A DNA stretch of 64,000 nucleotides, from positions 1 through 64,000 of the forward strand of contig CANRNL010000009.1 of the NCBI GenBank assembly GCA_947631965.1, written 5' to 3'. The notes below the pieces were generated by a model, which saw only the letters and a program-made list of their open reading frames with translations, did not search any database and was not told the origin of the DNA. Shown one piece after another: positions 17,595 to 25,513 of this stretch. Each line of letters opens with the position of its first letter. Position 1 is the first letter of the stretch. The translations under genes were made by a program, and so were the position numbers. The DNA is from an uncultured Clostridia bacterium. GTDB taxonomy: Bacteria; Bacillota; Clostridia; Monoglobales; Monoglobaceae.

Positions 17595-18950
17595 TTAATA
17601 TTTATCTTTTGCCCAGCCCTCTTTTACGGTCTGGCGCGCTCTTGCGATTGCAAGAGAATTTTCGGGAACGTCACCCGTAATGGTTGAGCCTGCGGCGGTA
17701 TATGCGCCGTCGCTCAGCGTTACCGGCGATACAAGGTTGGTGTTGCAGCCGATGAACACGTTGTTGCCTATCGTGCTTCGGTGCTTTTTCTTGCCGTCGT
17801 AATTGACTATGACGGTTCCGCAGCCGAAGTTGACGTTTTCGCCCACGTCCGCGTCACCGACATATGTAAGGTGAGAAACCTTTGTGCCGTCGCCGACAGT
17901 CGAGTTTTTAATCTCCACAAAATCACCGATTTTGATATTGTCGCCAATCACCGAGTCGGGGCGAATGTAAGCAAACGGACCTACGTTGGTGCCGTTTCCT
18001 ATTTTGCCGTTGTCAACGACCGAGTTTTCAACCTTTGTGTTATTTCCGACCATCGAGTTTCTGAGGGTGGTGCCGGGGCCTATAATACAGTTCTCACCGA
18101 TTTCGGTATTTCCTTCCAGAACCGTATTCGGATATATCACGGTGTCGCGCCCAACCCGAACGTCCGCGCCTATATAGAGCGTCTGCGGGTCTGTGACGGT
18201 CACGCCGCCGAGCATAAGAGAATGTACGAGCTGTTCGTTTTTGATTTTGCCGACAGCCGCAAGCTGAATACGGTCGTTAACACCCAGCGTTTCGCGGAAA
18301 TCGGCGGTGTAAGTTCCGACCTTTTCGCCGCCCGCGAGCAGAATTTCAATCGTGTCGGTGGCGTAATATTCTTTCTGTGCGTTGTCGTTTTTGAGCTGAC
18401 CCAGCGCAAAAATGAGCTTTTGAATATCGAAGAAGTACATCCCCGAATTGATTTCGCAAATTTTTTGCTGTGCGTCGGTGCAGTCCTTTTGCTCGACTAT
18501 TTTTGAAATTTCGCCGTTTTCGCGCACTATTCTGCCGTAGCCGTGCGGGTCATCCGCGACAGCGGTTATGACCGTAGCCGCAAAACCGCCCTCGGTGTGC
18601 GCTCGCAGAGCGTCCGTAAGCGTTGGCGCACCTATGAGCGGCGTGTCGCCGTAAAGCACCATAACGGTGCCGTTCTCATTTTTTATCGGCTCTATGCCCT
18701 GCATAAGAGCGTGACCCGTGCCGAGCTGTTCTCTCTGCCAAGCAAATTCGGCTTTGCCGTCAAATTCGGCTATGACGTCATCGCCGAGGTGTCCGACAAC
18801 CACAATGTTTCTTTTAGAACCCGCTTCGTTAGCCGCGTCAAGCACCCAGCCCAAAAGCGGCTTGCCGCAGATTTTGTGGAGCGGCTTTGCAATGCCGGAC
18901 TTCATCCTCTTGCCCTCTCCGGCGGCAAGAATTACAGAAAAAATATTCAT
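17595..18950 (-). CDS. glmU: Bifunctional UDP-GlcNAc pyrophosphorylase / glucosamine-1-phosphate acetyltransferase
   Basis: GlmU (451 aa) makes UDP-GlcNAc, the precursor of peptidoglycan. The N-terminal uridyltransferase domain (about 1-230) carries 'LAAGEGKRMKSGIAKPLHK' and 'VLYGDTPLI'. The C-terminal half is a left-handed beta helix of hexapeptide repeats, including 'VGPFAYIRPDS' and the acetyltransferase stretch 'GCGTVIVNYDGKKKHRSTIG'. It is full length. Upstream on the same strand is fba, 47 bp away. Confidence 0.97.
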   Translation of the reverse strand: MNIFSVILAAGEGKRMKSGIAKPLHKICGKPLLGWVLDAANEAGSKRNIVVVGHLGDDVIAEFDGKAEFAWQREQLGTGHALMQGIEPIKNENGTVMVLYGDTPLIGAPTLTDALRAHTEGGFAATVITAVADDPHGYGRIVRENGEISKIVEQKDCTDAQQKICEINSGMYFFDIQKLIFALGQLKNDNAQKEYYATDTIEILLAGGEKVGTYTADFRETLGVNDRIQLAAVGKIKNEQLVHSLMLGGVTVTDPQTLYIGADVRVGRDTVIYPNTVLEGNTEIGENCIIGPGTTLRNSMVGNNTKVENSVVDNGKIGNGTNVGPFAYIRPDSVIGDNIKIGDFVEIKNSTVGDGTKVSHLTYVGDADVGENVNFGCGTVIVNYDGKKKHRSTIGNNVFIGCNTNLVSPVTLSDGAYTAAGSTITGDVPENSLAIARARQTVKEGWAKDKY

Positions 18951-18997
18951 ATTAAAACTCCCGTATATTGCTTAGTTTGTTTTGTCCAGTGTCTTTA

Positions 18998-19849
18998 TTA
19001 TGCTTTGCCCGAAGCGCCGAAAAGACGCAGCTTTTCGATAACCGCCGCCTTAACGTTATCTCTTGCGGGTCCGCAAATCTTTCTGAGGTCGAATACGTCG
19101 GGGTCGTTACCGAGTATTTCGCGCACCTTGTCGGTGTAAGCAACGCGCAGGTCGGTGTCAATATTTATTTTATTAACGCCCAGACCTATCGCCTTTGTAA
19201 TGTCGTCATATGCAACGCCCGAAGCGCCGTGCAGAACTATCGGCATTTTAAGGTCGTTCTTTATGGTCTTGAGTCTGTCAAGGTCGAGCTTGGGAACTCC
19301 CTTGTACTTGCCGTGAGCCGTTCCTATCGCTATTGCGAGCGAATCAACTCCGGTCTGCTCCACAAAGTCGTGAGCCTCCTGCGGGTCGGTGAACAGAGCG
19401 TCCTTTTCGCTTACGCTGATATTGTCCTCGATACCGCCGAGCCTGCCCAGCTCCGCCTCGACCGAAACGCCGCACGAATGAGCCGCATCAACAACCTGCT
19501 TTGTAACGGCTACGTTTTCCTCAAACGGGAAATGAGAGCCGTCTATCATAACCGAAGTCCAGCCGTTTCTGATACAGTTCATAGCCGTCTTAAAGCTTGT
19601 GCCGTGGTCCAAATGGAGCGCAACGGGTACCGACGCCTTTTTTGCCGCCAGCTTTATCATTGCCGCGAGATATTCTATACCCGCATACTTGAGAGCGCCC
19701 TCGGTAGTCTGAATTATTACCGGAGCCTTTTCTTCCTCCGCCGCCGCAACGATAGCCTGCGTCATTTCCATATTAACTACATTGAACGCACCCACCGCAT
19801 AACCGTTTTTGTCGGCATGCATTAAAATTTCCTTACCGGTTACCAACAT
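18998..19849 (-). CDS. fba: Class II fructose-bisphosphate aldolase
   Basis: This zinc-dependent class II aldolase (283 aa) interconverts fructose 1,6-bisphosphate with DHAP and glyceraldehyde 3-phosphate. Zinc and catalytic residues are in 'ALHLDHGTSFK', 'VEAELGRLGG', 'IGTAHGKYKG' and 'VLHGASG'. A start at 19858 (TTG) is possible, but ATG at 19849 fits better because AAAGGGG lies 9 nt upstream. Relatives include GatY/KbaY tagatose aldolases; the single copy and length fit Fba best. It follows the OGG gene after about 36 bp. Confidence 0.92.
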   Translation of the reverse strand: MLVTGKEILMHADKNGYAVGAFNVVNMEMTQAIVAAAEEEKAPVIIQTTEGALKYAGIEYLAAMIKLAAKKASVPVALHLDHGTSFKTAMNCIRNGWTSVMIDGSHFPFEENVAVTKQVVDAAHSCGVSVEAELGRLGGIEDNISVSEKDALFTDPQEAHDFVEQTGVDSLAIAIGTAHGKYKGVPKLDLDRLKTIKNDLKMPIVLHGASGVAYDDITKAIGLGVNKINIDTDLRVAYTDKVREILGNDPDVFDLRKICGPARDNVKAAVIEKLRLFGASGKA

Positions 19850-19885
19850 TTTTAACAACCCCTTTTTTATTTTTATATTTTTAAA

Positions 19886-20710
19886 TTATATTTTTTCTCT
19901 GTAATAATAGTATAAATATTGCTGCGCGAACCCGCCGTATTCCTTAAAGGTTTCACGCACAAAGCTGTCGGCTGCCGATTTTTCAACCGAATAGACCTCG
20001 CTTAAAACTCTGTATATCCATACGTCCTTGGGAAAGACCTCATATCTTCCGAGTCCGAAAAGAAGAATACAGTCGGCGACCTTTTGACCCACTCCTTTGA
20101 TTTTCATAAGCTCTCGTGCCGCCTCGCCGGTCGGCATATCCGAGAGCGCGGCTAAGTCCACCTCGCCCGACGCGACCTTGTTCGCCGCGTCCAAAATATA
20201 TTTGTCGCGGAATCCCGCGCGGAGCGGAGCAAGCTCCTCTATTGGGAGCGATGCAAGCGTTTGCGCGTCGGGAAAGGTATAATATTCGTTTCCCTCAAAC
20301 GTCATCCTCTCGCCGAAGCTCTCGCAAAGACGCAAAATGATTTTTTTAATACGCGGAATGTTGTTGTTCGCGGAAATTATATAGGAAATCAACGTTTCCC
20401 AAACGTCCTGACGCAGTATCCGTATACCGCTGCCGAACTCTATACACGGCTCTAAAATTTCGCTTCGGATAGCGGATTTAATTTTTGCGTAGTCGCAGTC
20501 CGCGCCGAAGTAGCGCCTCCAGAACGCCTCGTCGCCGCCCGACGCCTCGATTAAAATTTTGCCGTCCTCTCCGCGTACCCTCGCCGCGTGACCGCCCGCC
20601 ACGCCGACGAACGAACCGTCGTTTTCACCTGAATTTTCCCAGCGGAAGCACTGTCCGCACAAAAAGGTGTGTGCCGCGTCAAAATGACCGTTCGTATCTA
20701 TTGTAAGCAT
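19886..20710 (-). CDS. 8-oxoguanine DNA glycosylase/AP lyase (OGG type)
   Basis: The 274-aa bifunctional glycosylase removes oxidised guanine. The N-terminal OGG domain has 'FLCGQCFRWE'. The HhH-GPD core follows with the helix-hairpin-helix 'MKIKGVGQKVADCILLFGL', in which the Lys is the expected Schiff-base residue, and the catalytic Asp in 'FPKDVWIYRVL'. The layout matches clostridial OGG rather than MutM or AlkA. It starts 4 nt after the stop of the upstream P-loop/Asp23 gene. An anaerobe would use it after transient oxygen exposure; that comment is inference. Confidence 0.9.
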   Translation of the reverse strand: MLTIDTNGHFDAAHTFLCGQCFRWENSGENDGSFVGVAGGHAARVRGEDGKILIEASGGDEAFWRRYFGADCDYAKIKSAIRSEILEPCIEFGSGIRILRQDVWETLISYIISANNNIPRIKKIILRLCESFGERMTFEGNEYYTFPDAQTLASLPIEELAPLRAGFRDKYILDAANKVASGEVDLAALSDMPTGEAARELMKIKGVGQKVADCILLFGLGRYEVFPKDVWIYRVLSEVYSVEKSAADSFVRETFKEYGGFAQQYLYYYYREKI

Positions 20711-20714
20711 AACA

Positions 20715-21614
20715 TCATCTCTGTTTTAAATTGTCCAAATTTCCCAAATTGCCCAAATTGCTTAAATCGCCGAGCTTGCCCAAGTGGATAAGGTTTATCT
20801 GATAGTCGGCAATATCCATAGCTTTAACGTTCACGTTGACCTTTTTTACGTTGAGAGAGGTCATATTCTCAACTCCGTTTTTCACGTTTCGGGAAATTTC
20901 TTTGGCTATTCCGAACAGTCGGCAAAGCCCCAGAACAACGTCCACGTTGATGCTTATAAACCCGTTTTTATGGCTGATTACATGAATTTTCGGCTCGCCC
21001 TTGACCGCGCCGACCCGCTTTGTCTCGTATGCCGCTATCTCGACTATGGCGCGGTTTGATATTTTGTAGCCGCCGAGGTAGCTGTAAGTCGGGCGAATTA
21101 CGGTCTTTTCCGACATATAGTGCTTGCCTTTTTTATTGTTCCAAAGGTTTATGGAGTCCATAAAATAGCCCGAAAACTGCTTTTTTACCTCAAACGTCGG
21201 CACGGGGATAATATGCTTGCCCTGCTCGACGCGTATTTTGTGAGCCAGCTCTATCTGTTCGGGCGAGGACACGTCCTCTATAAAAATTGTCTTTTCAATG
21301 GGAGGTAATTGCAGAGCGTCCGCGATTTTACGCACCATTTTTTCGGATGTGCCTATCAGCAGAACGGACTGCACATTATGCCTTTTTAACGCGTCTCTGA
21401 CCTCCGCCGCGTGTGCGCTGTCGCTGAACACCGCGCACTTTACCGAAGCCATCATGGTAGCTTCGCGTTTTGCGCTGCGTCCCGCGATAATACGGTTATC
21501 GCTCATTAAAAGCCCGTCGTCGATAACATAGTCTATGTTATTTTCTTTTGCGACCTGCATACTGTGATGGCTCTTTCCGGTGCCGGATTTGCCGACCAAC
21601 GCATAAACACGCAT
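20715..21614 (-). CDS. P-loop NTPase fused to an Asp23/Gls24 domain, with Leu-Gly-Asn repeat tail
   Basis: The N-terminal ~160 residues look like a small P-loop NTPase (Walker A 'GKSGTGKS', residues 8-15). The middle has 'FMDSINLWNNKKGKHY'. From about 165 to 275 there is an Asp23/Gls24-like domain ('ISNRAIVEIAAYETKRVG', 'FISINVDVVLGLC'), a fold found in envelope-stress proteins. The last ~20 residues are a repetitive Leu/Gly/Asn tail encoded by 9-bp tandem repeats. The fusion occurs in Clostridia but its function is unknown. It lies between rex and the OGG gene, 5 nt after rex, and is probably co-transcribed. Confidence 0.8.
   Translation of the reverse strand: MRVYALVGKSGTGKSHHSMQVAKENNIDYVIDDGLLMSDNRIIAGRSAKREATMMASVKCAVFSDSAHAAEVRDALKRHNVQSVLLIGTSEKMVRKIADALQLPPIEKTIFIEDVSSPEQIELAHKIRVEQGKHIIPVPTFEVKKQFSGYFMDSINLWNNKKGKHYMSEKTVIRPTYSYLGGYKISNRAIVEIAAYETKRVGAVKGEPKIHVISHKNGFISINVDVVLGLCRLFGIAKEISRNVKNGVENMTSLNVKKVNVNVKAMDIADYQINLIHLGKLGDLSNLGNLGNLDNLKQR
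20731..20784 (-). repeat. Six 9-bp tandem repeat units encoding the Leu-Gly-Asn tail
   Basis: Units beginning at 20731, 20740, 20749, 20758, 20767 and 20776 resemble TTGCCCAAA on the plus strand; the fifth is the most divergent. Each adds three residues (Leu-x-x) in frame to the C-terminus of the P-loop/Asp23 protein, so unit-number changes would not break the frame. Confidence 0.75.
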
Positions 21615-21619
21615 ACGCT

Positions 21620-22249
21620 CTACTCCTCTTTTTCGGATATTTTGTATGACAGTCTCATAAGACTGTCGCCGAGGTGGACGTTTTCAACCGAAACGCCCTC
21701 CGCCGCGTCAAGCTCGGTATAAGAAAAGTTTAGGAACGCTTTCACGCCGTAAGATATGAGATTTTCCGCGACCTCGTGCATAGAATTCCGCGAGACCGCC
21801 AAAATTGCCATACTCGGCTTTTCACGCTCTATAAACGCTTTTATGTCTTTATAATCCTGAACCTTCAGACCGCGCACGTCCATACCAATCTTCTTTTTGT
21901 CAATGTCGAAAATGCCAATTAGCTTAAAGCCTCGGCTTTCAAAATTGGTGTTGGAAGCAAACGCGCGTCCCATATTTCCCGCTCCGACCAAAATCGCGGT
22001 ATATCCGCGGTTCAGTCCCAAAATTTTGCCTATCTCGGCGCGCAGGCTCTCAACGTTGTATCCGTAGCCCTGCTGACCGAACCCGCCGAAGCAGTTTAAG
22101 TCCTGTCGTATCTGCGAAGCGGTGACGTGCATTTTTTCGCTCAAGTCCTTTGACGAAATTCGCTCGATACCGCTTCGGTTTATCTCGGTTAAGTATCTGT
22201 AATACCGCGGAAGTCGGTTTATGACCGATTCCGAAACAACTTTTTTCAT
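21620..22249 (-). CDS. rex: Redox-sensing transcriptional repressor Rex
   Basis: Rex (209 aa) senses the NADH/NAD ratio and represses fermentative and redox genes when NADH is low. The N-terminal winged helix carries 'VTASQIRQDLNCFGGFGQQG', and the Rossmann NAD-binding domain has 'VGAGNMGRAFASN'. Both domains and the C-terminal swapped helix are complete. It follows icd by 24 bp on the same strand, so it is likely co-transcribed with acn and icd, an arrangement that suggests control of its own operon. No ideal Rex site is obvious upstream of acn. Confidence 0.95.
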   Translation of the reverse strand: MKKVVSESVINRLPRYYRYLTEINRSGIERISSKDLSEKMHVTASQIRQDLNCFGGFGQQGYGYNVESLRAEIGKILGLNRGYTAILVGAGNMGRAFASNTNFESRGFKLIGIFDIDKKKIGMDVRGLKVQDYKDIKAFIEREKPSMAILAVSRNSMHEVAENLISYGVKAFLNFSYTELDAAEGVSVENVHLGDSLMRLSYKISEKEE

Positions 22250-22273
22250 TTCTACTCCTTAAAGCTTACTTTA

Positions 22274-23428
22274 TTAAGACAGCTTGCTCATTACATAGTC
22301 AGCGAACTCGGCGCAGGTACAACCCGTATCGCGTCCGGTGATTTGCAGTTTCTTTTCCTCGTACATACAAATGTCGAGCGCGCGCTCCAGCCTTTTTGCC
22401 TCGTCAACAAAGCCTATATGTTCAAGAAGCATTACTCCCGCGCGGATAATACTGCACGGGTCGGCGTACTTGTCGCGTCCTTCCTTTACCATTCTCGGCG
22501 CGCTGCCGTGGATAGCCTCAAACATAGCATACTTCTTGCCGATATTTGCACTGCCCGCGGTGCCTACACCGCCCTGAAACTCCGCCGCCTCGTCGGTCAG
22601 GATGTCGCCGTAGAGGTTGGGGAGTACAAGCACCTGGAACTGCGTCCTGCGCTTGGGGTCTACCAGCTTTGCGGTCATAATGTCGATATACCAGTCGTCA
22701 AGCTCGATGCCGGGATAGTCCTTTGCGACTTCCTGACAAATTTTCAGGAACTTTCCGTCGGTGGTCTTTACTATGTTGGCCTTGGTGACTGCGGTAACGC
22801 GGGTCTTGCCTGTCTTTTTCGCGTATTCAAACGCGGCGCGCGCTATCCTCTCGCTTCCCTCCTGAGTGGTTACGGTGAAGTCTATTGCGAGGTCGTCGTT
22901 TACGTTTACGCCCTTTGAACCCACCGCATACGCACCTTCGGTGTTTTCACGGTAGAACGTCCAGTCGATACCCTCTTCGGGAACCTTTACGGGACGCACG
23001 TTTGCAAAGAGGTCAAGCGCTTTTCGCATAGCGACGTTTGCGCTCTCTATGTTCGGCCACGGGTCGCCGGCTCTCGGAGTGGTGGTCGGTCCTTTTAAGA
23101 TGACGTGGCACTTTTTAATCTCCGCCATAACATCATCAGGTATAGCCTTACCCGCCGCCGCGCGGTTCTCGATGGTACAGCCGTCTATTACCCTAAATTC
23201 CACCTTGCCCGACGCTACCTTGTCCGCGAGAATAAATTCGAGTATTCTCTGCGCCTGCGAAGTTATTGCGGGACCTATTCCGTCGCCGCCCACAACGCCG
23301 ATTATAATTTTATCGAGCTTTTCGTAGTCGATAAAATCCTTTTCCGCTTTCATTTTTTCGATACGCGCAAATTGCTCGGTGAGAAGTTCGGCAAATTTTT
23401 CCTGCGCATTTTTGATTTGTTCATTCAT
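22274..23428 (-). CDS. icd: Isocitrate dehydrogenase (isocitrate/isopropylmalate dehydrogenase family)
   Basis: The 384-aa enzyme oxidatively decarboxylates isocitrate to 2-oxoglutarate. Family motifs include 'VVGGDGIGPAITSQA', 'FANVRPVKVPEEGIDWTFYR', the Mg-binding 'NLYGDILTDEAAEFQGG' and 'AIHGSAPRM'. Upstream in-frame codons reach 23464, but GGGGGT lies 8 nt before the ATG at 23428. It directly follows acn, and the pair supplies 2-oxoglutarate for glutamate. Isopropylmalate dehydrogenase is unlikely given the acn partner. NAD versus NADP use is not settled from sequence. Confidence 0.92.
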   Translation of the reverse strand: MNEQIKNAQEKFAELLTEQFARIEKMKAEKDFIDYEKLDKIIIGVVGGDGIGPAITSQAQRILEFILADKVASGKVEFRVIDGCTIENRAAAGKAIPDDVMAEIKKCHVILKGPTTTPRAGDPWPNIESANVAMRKALDLFANVRPVKVPEEGIDWTFYRENTEGAYAVGSKGVNVNDDLAIDFTVTTQEGSERIARAAFEYAKKTGKTRVTAVTKANIVKTTDGKFLKICQEVAKDYPGIELDDWYIDIMTAKLVDPKRRTQFQVLVLPNLYGDILTDEAAEFQGGVGTAGSANIGKKYAMFEAIHGSAPRMVKEGRDKYADPCSIIRAGVMLLEHIGFVDEAKRLERALDICMYEEKKLQITGRDTGCTCAEFADYVMSKLS

Positions 23429-23476
23429 ATCCATAACCCCCAAAAAATTTTTATTGCAAAGCAAGTGTTTTTCCTT

Positions 23477-25414
23477 TTATTTGGTAATGTTTGCCTTTGT
23501 AAAATTGAGCAGTCCTCCTGCCGCCATTATTTGGCGCTGTCTGTCCGAAAGCGTGATGTCCACGGGTATCTCAATTCCCTTTGTCACGTCTTTAAGCACT
23601 ATTTCGCCGCCGTTTAAAATCAAGCCGCGTATTCCGTCGAGCGCGAGAGTGTCGCCCTCGTCAATTTTGTCGTAATCGTCCGCGTTCTTAAAGGTGAGCG
23701 GCATAATGCCGTTGTTTATCAGGTTTGCCATATGTATTCTCGCAAACGACTTTGCGATAACGGCTTTTATGCCGAGATAGAGCGGAACGAGAGCCGCATG
23801 CTCACGCGACGAGCCCTGACCGTAGTTGGAGCCGGCTATTATGAAGCCGCCGCCGTTTTCCTTTGCTCTCTTGGAGAAGTTTTCGTCGCACGGGGCAAGA
23901 CAGTAGTCCGAAAGATACGGAATATTGGAGCGGTACGGCAGAAGCTTTGCGTTTGAAGGCATAATGTGGTCAGTGGTGATATTGTCCTCCACCTTTATAA
24001 GGCTTACGCCCTCCACGTCCTCCGCCAAAGGCTTGTTTATCGGGAACGGCTTGATGTTCGGTCCGCGAACCACCTCCACGTCCGCCGAATTTTCGGCGGG
24101 AGGAATTACCATATTGTCGTTTACCTTGAATTTCTTGGGCATTTCAACAGATATATCTACCGTGTCGCCGAGGTCGCACGGGTTTGTGAGAACTCCCGTA
24201 AGAGCCGATACCGCCGCGACTTCGGGCGATACCAGATAAACCTGCGCCGACATGGTTCCGGAGCGACCGTAGAAGTTACGGTTGTTGGTTCTGAGCGAAA
24301 TCGCGTCGGTCTTGGGAGACTGACCCATACCGATACAGGGACCGCACGCGCTTTCGAGTATTCTCGCGCCCGCGTCTATCATATCGGCGAGCGCGCCGTT
24401 CTCCGCAAGCATTGTAAGCACCTGCTTTGAGCCGGGACCTATTACCAGACTTACGTCGGGATGCACCGTCTTTCCTTTGAGTATTTTTGCAACCTTCATC
24501 ATATCGGTATACGACGAGTTGGTACAGCTTCCGATAAATACCTGGTCAACCTTTATCTTGCCTACCGCGTCCACCGTTTCAACCGCGTCGGGGCTGTGAG
24601 GCTTCGCAACCATCGGCACGAGCGCGTCAAGGTCAACCACTATCGTTTTATCGTAAACCGCGTCATCGTCGGCTTTAAGCTCAGACCAATCCCCCTCGCG
24701 TCCCTGCGCCTTTAAAAATTCGAGAGTTACCTCGTCGCTGGGGAATATCGAGGTTGTAGCGCCATGCTCCGCGCCCATATTGGTTATGGTGGCGCGCTCT
24801 GGTACCGAAAGGGTCTTAACCCCCTCACCCGCGTATTCGAGAATGTATCCCACGCCGCCTTTGACCGAGATTTGTCTTAAAACGTCGAGGATTATGTCCT
24901 TGGCGGTCACCCATTTTCGGAGCTTTCCGCGAAGCTCCACTTTCATCATTTTGGGCATCGTTATGTAGTACGGTCCGCCGCCCATCGCAACCGCAACGTC
25001 AAGACCGCCCGCGCCGATAGCCAGCATACCTATGCCGCCGCCGGTCGGGGTATGGCTGTCCGAGCCGAGAAGCGTTTTTCCGGGAATACCGAAGCGCTCA
25101 AGCTGAACCTGATGGCAAATTCCGTTGCCCGGCTTGGAGCAGAAAATACCGTGCTTTGAAGCGACGGTTTGAATATATTTATGGTCGTCCGCGTTCTCGA
25201 AGCCCGCCTGAAGCGTGTTATGGTCAATGTACGCAACCGATTTTTCGGTTCGCACCTTGTCGATTCCCATAGCCTCAAATTGCAGATAAGCCATAGTTCC
25301 GGTAGAATCCTGGGTAAGCGTCTGGTCAATGCGTATCGAAATTTCTTCGCCCGCCGCCATTGTGCCGCTTATCAGGTGATTTTTTATGATTTTTTGCGAT
25401 AATGTATAACCCAT
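23477..25414 (-). CDS. acn: Aconitate hydratase
   Basis: Aconitase (645 aa) isomerises citrate to isocitrate with a [4Fe-4S] cluster. Cluster ligands are in 'GSCTNSSYTD' and 'ESACGPCIGMGQS'; 'LLGSDSHTPTGGG' and the swivel-domain 'GSNYGQGSSREHAALVP' are also present. At this length it is the short bacterial/archaeal form related to mitochondrial aconitase, not the ~900-aa AcnA. It has a consensus promoter and heads acn-icd-rex. Citrate synthase is not in the window. Homoaconitase or isopropylmalate isomerase are possible alternatives but fit the icd partner less well. Confidence 0.93.
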   Translation of the reverse strand: MGYTLSQKIIKNHLISGTMAAGEEISIRIDQTLTQDSTGTMAYLQFEAMGIDKVRTEKSVAYIDHNTLQAGFENADDHKYIQTVASKHGIFCSKPGNGICHQVQLERFGIPGKTLLGSDSHTPTGGGIGMLAIGAGGLDVAVAMGGGPYYITMPKMMKVELRGKLRKWVTAKDIILDVLRQISVKGGVGYILEYAGEGVKTLSVPERATITNMGAEHGATTSIFPSDEVTLEFLKAQGREGDWSELKADDDAVYDKTIVVDLDALVPMVAKPHSPDAVETVDAVGKIKVDQVFIGSCTNSSYTDMMKVAKILKGKTVHPDVSLVIGPGSKQVLTMLAENGALADMIDAGARILESACGPCIGMGQSPKTDAISLRTNNRNFYGRSGTMSAQVYLVSPEVAAVSALTGVLTNPCDLGDTVDISVEMPKKFKVNDNMVIPPAENSADVEVVRGPNIKPFPINKPLAEDVEGVSLIKVEDNITTDHIMPSNAKLLPYRSNIPYLSDYCLAPCDENFSKRAKENGGGFIIAGSNYGQGSSREHAALVPLYLGIKAVIAKSFARIHMANLINNGIMPLTFKNADDYDKIDEGDTLALDGIRGLILNGGEIVLKDVTKGIEIPVDITLSDRQRQIMAAGGLLNFTKANITK

Positions 25415-25452
25415 TATACATAACTCCTTTCGACCGTGTTTATGCTAAGAAT

Positions 25453-25481
25453 ATTTTATTAAATTTTGTAAACTTTGTCAA
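25453..25481 (-). promoter_or_regulatory. sigma-A promoter of acn-icd-rex, with a palindrome at the -35
   Basis: On the minus strand TTGACA (25476-25481) and TAAAAT (25453-25458) have a 17-bp spacer. Just upstream of and touching the -35 is the 11-bp palindrome GTGTTTAACAC (plus strand, near 25482-25492), a plausible repressor site. Confidence 0.8.
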
Positions 25482-25513
25482 GTGTTTAACACACAAGAAA
25501 GCAAATATATCGT

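Noticed and set aside
20731-20784. A CRISPR-like short repeat array
   Set aside because: Units are 9 bp, contiguous without spacers and in frame with a protein tail; a coding minisatellite.
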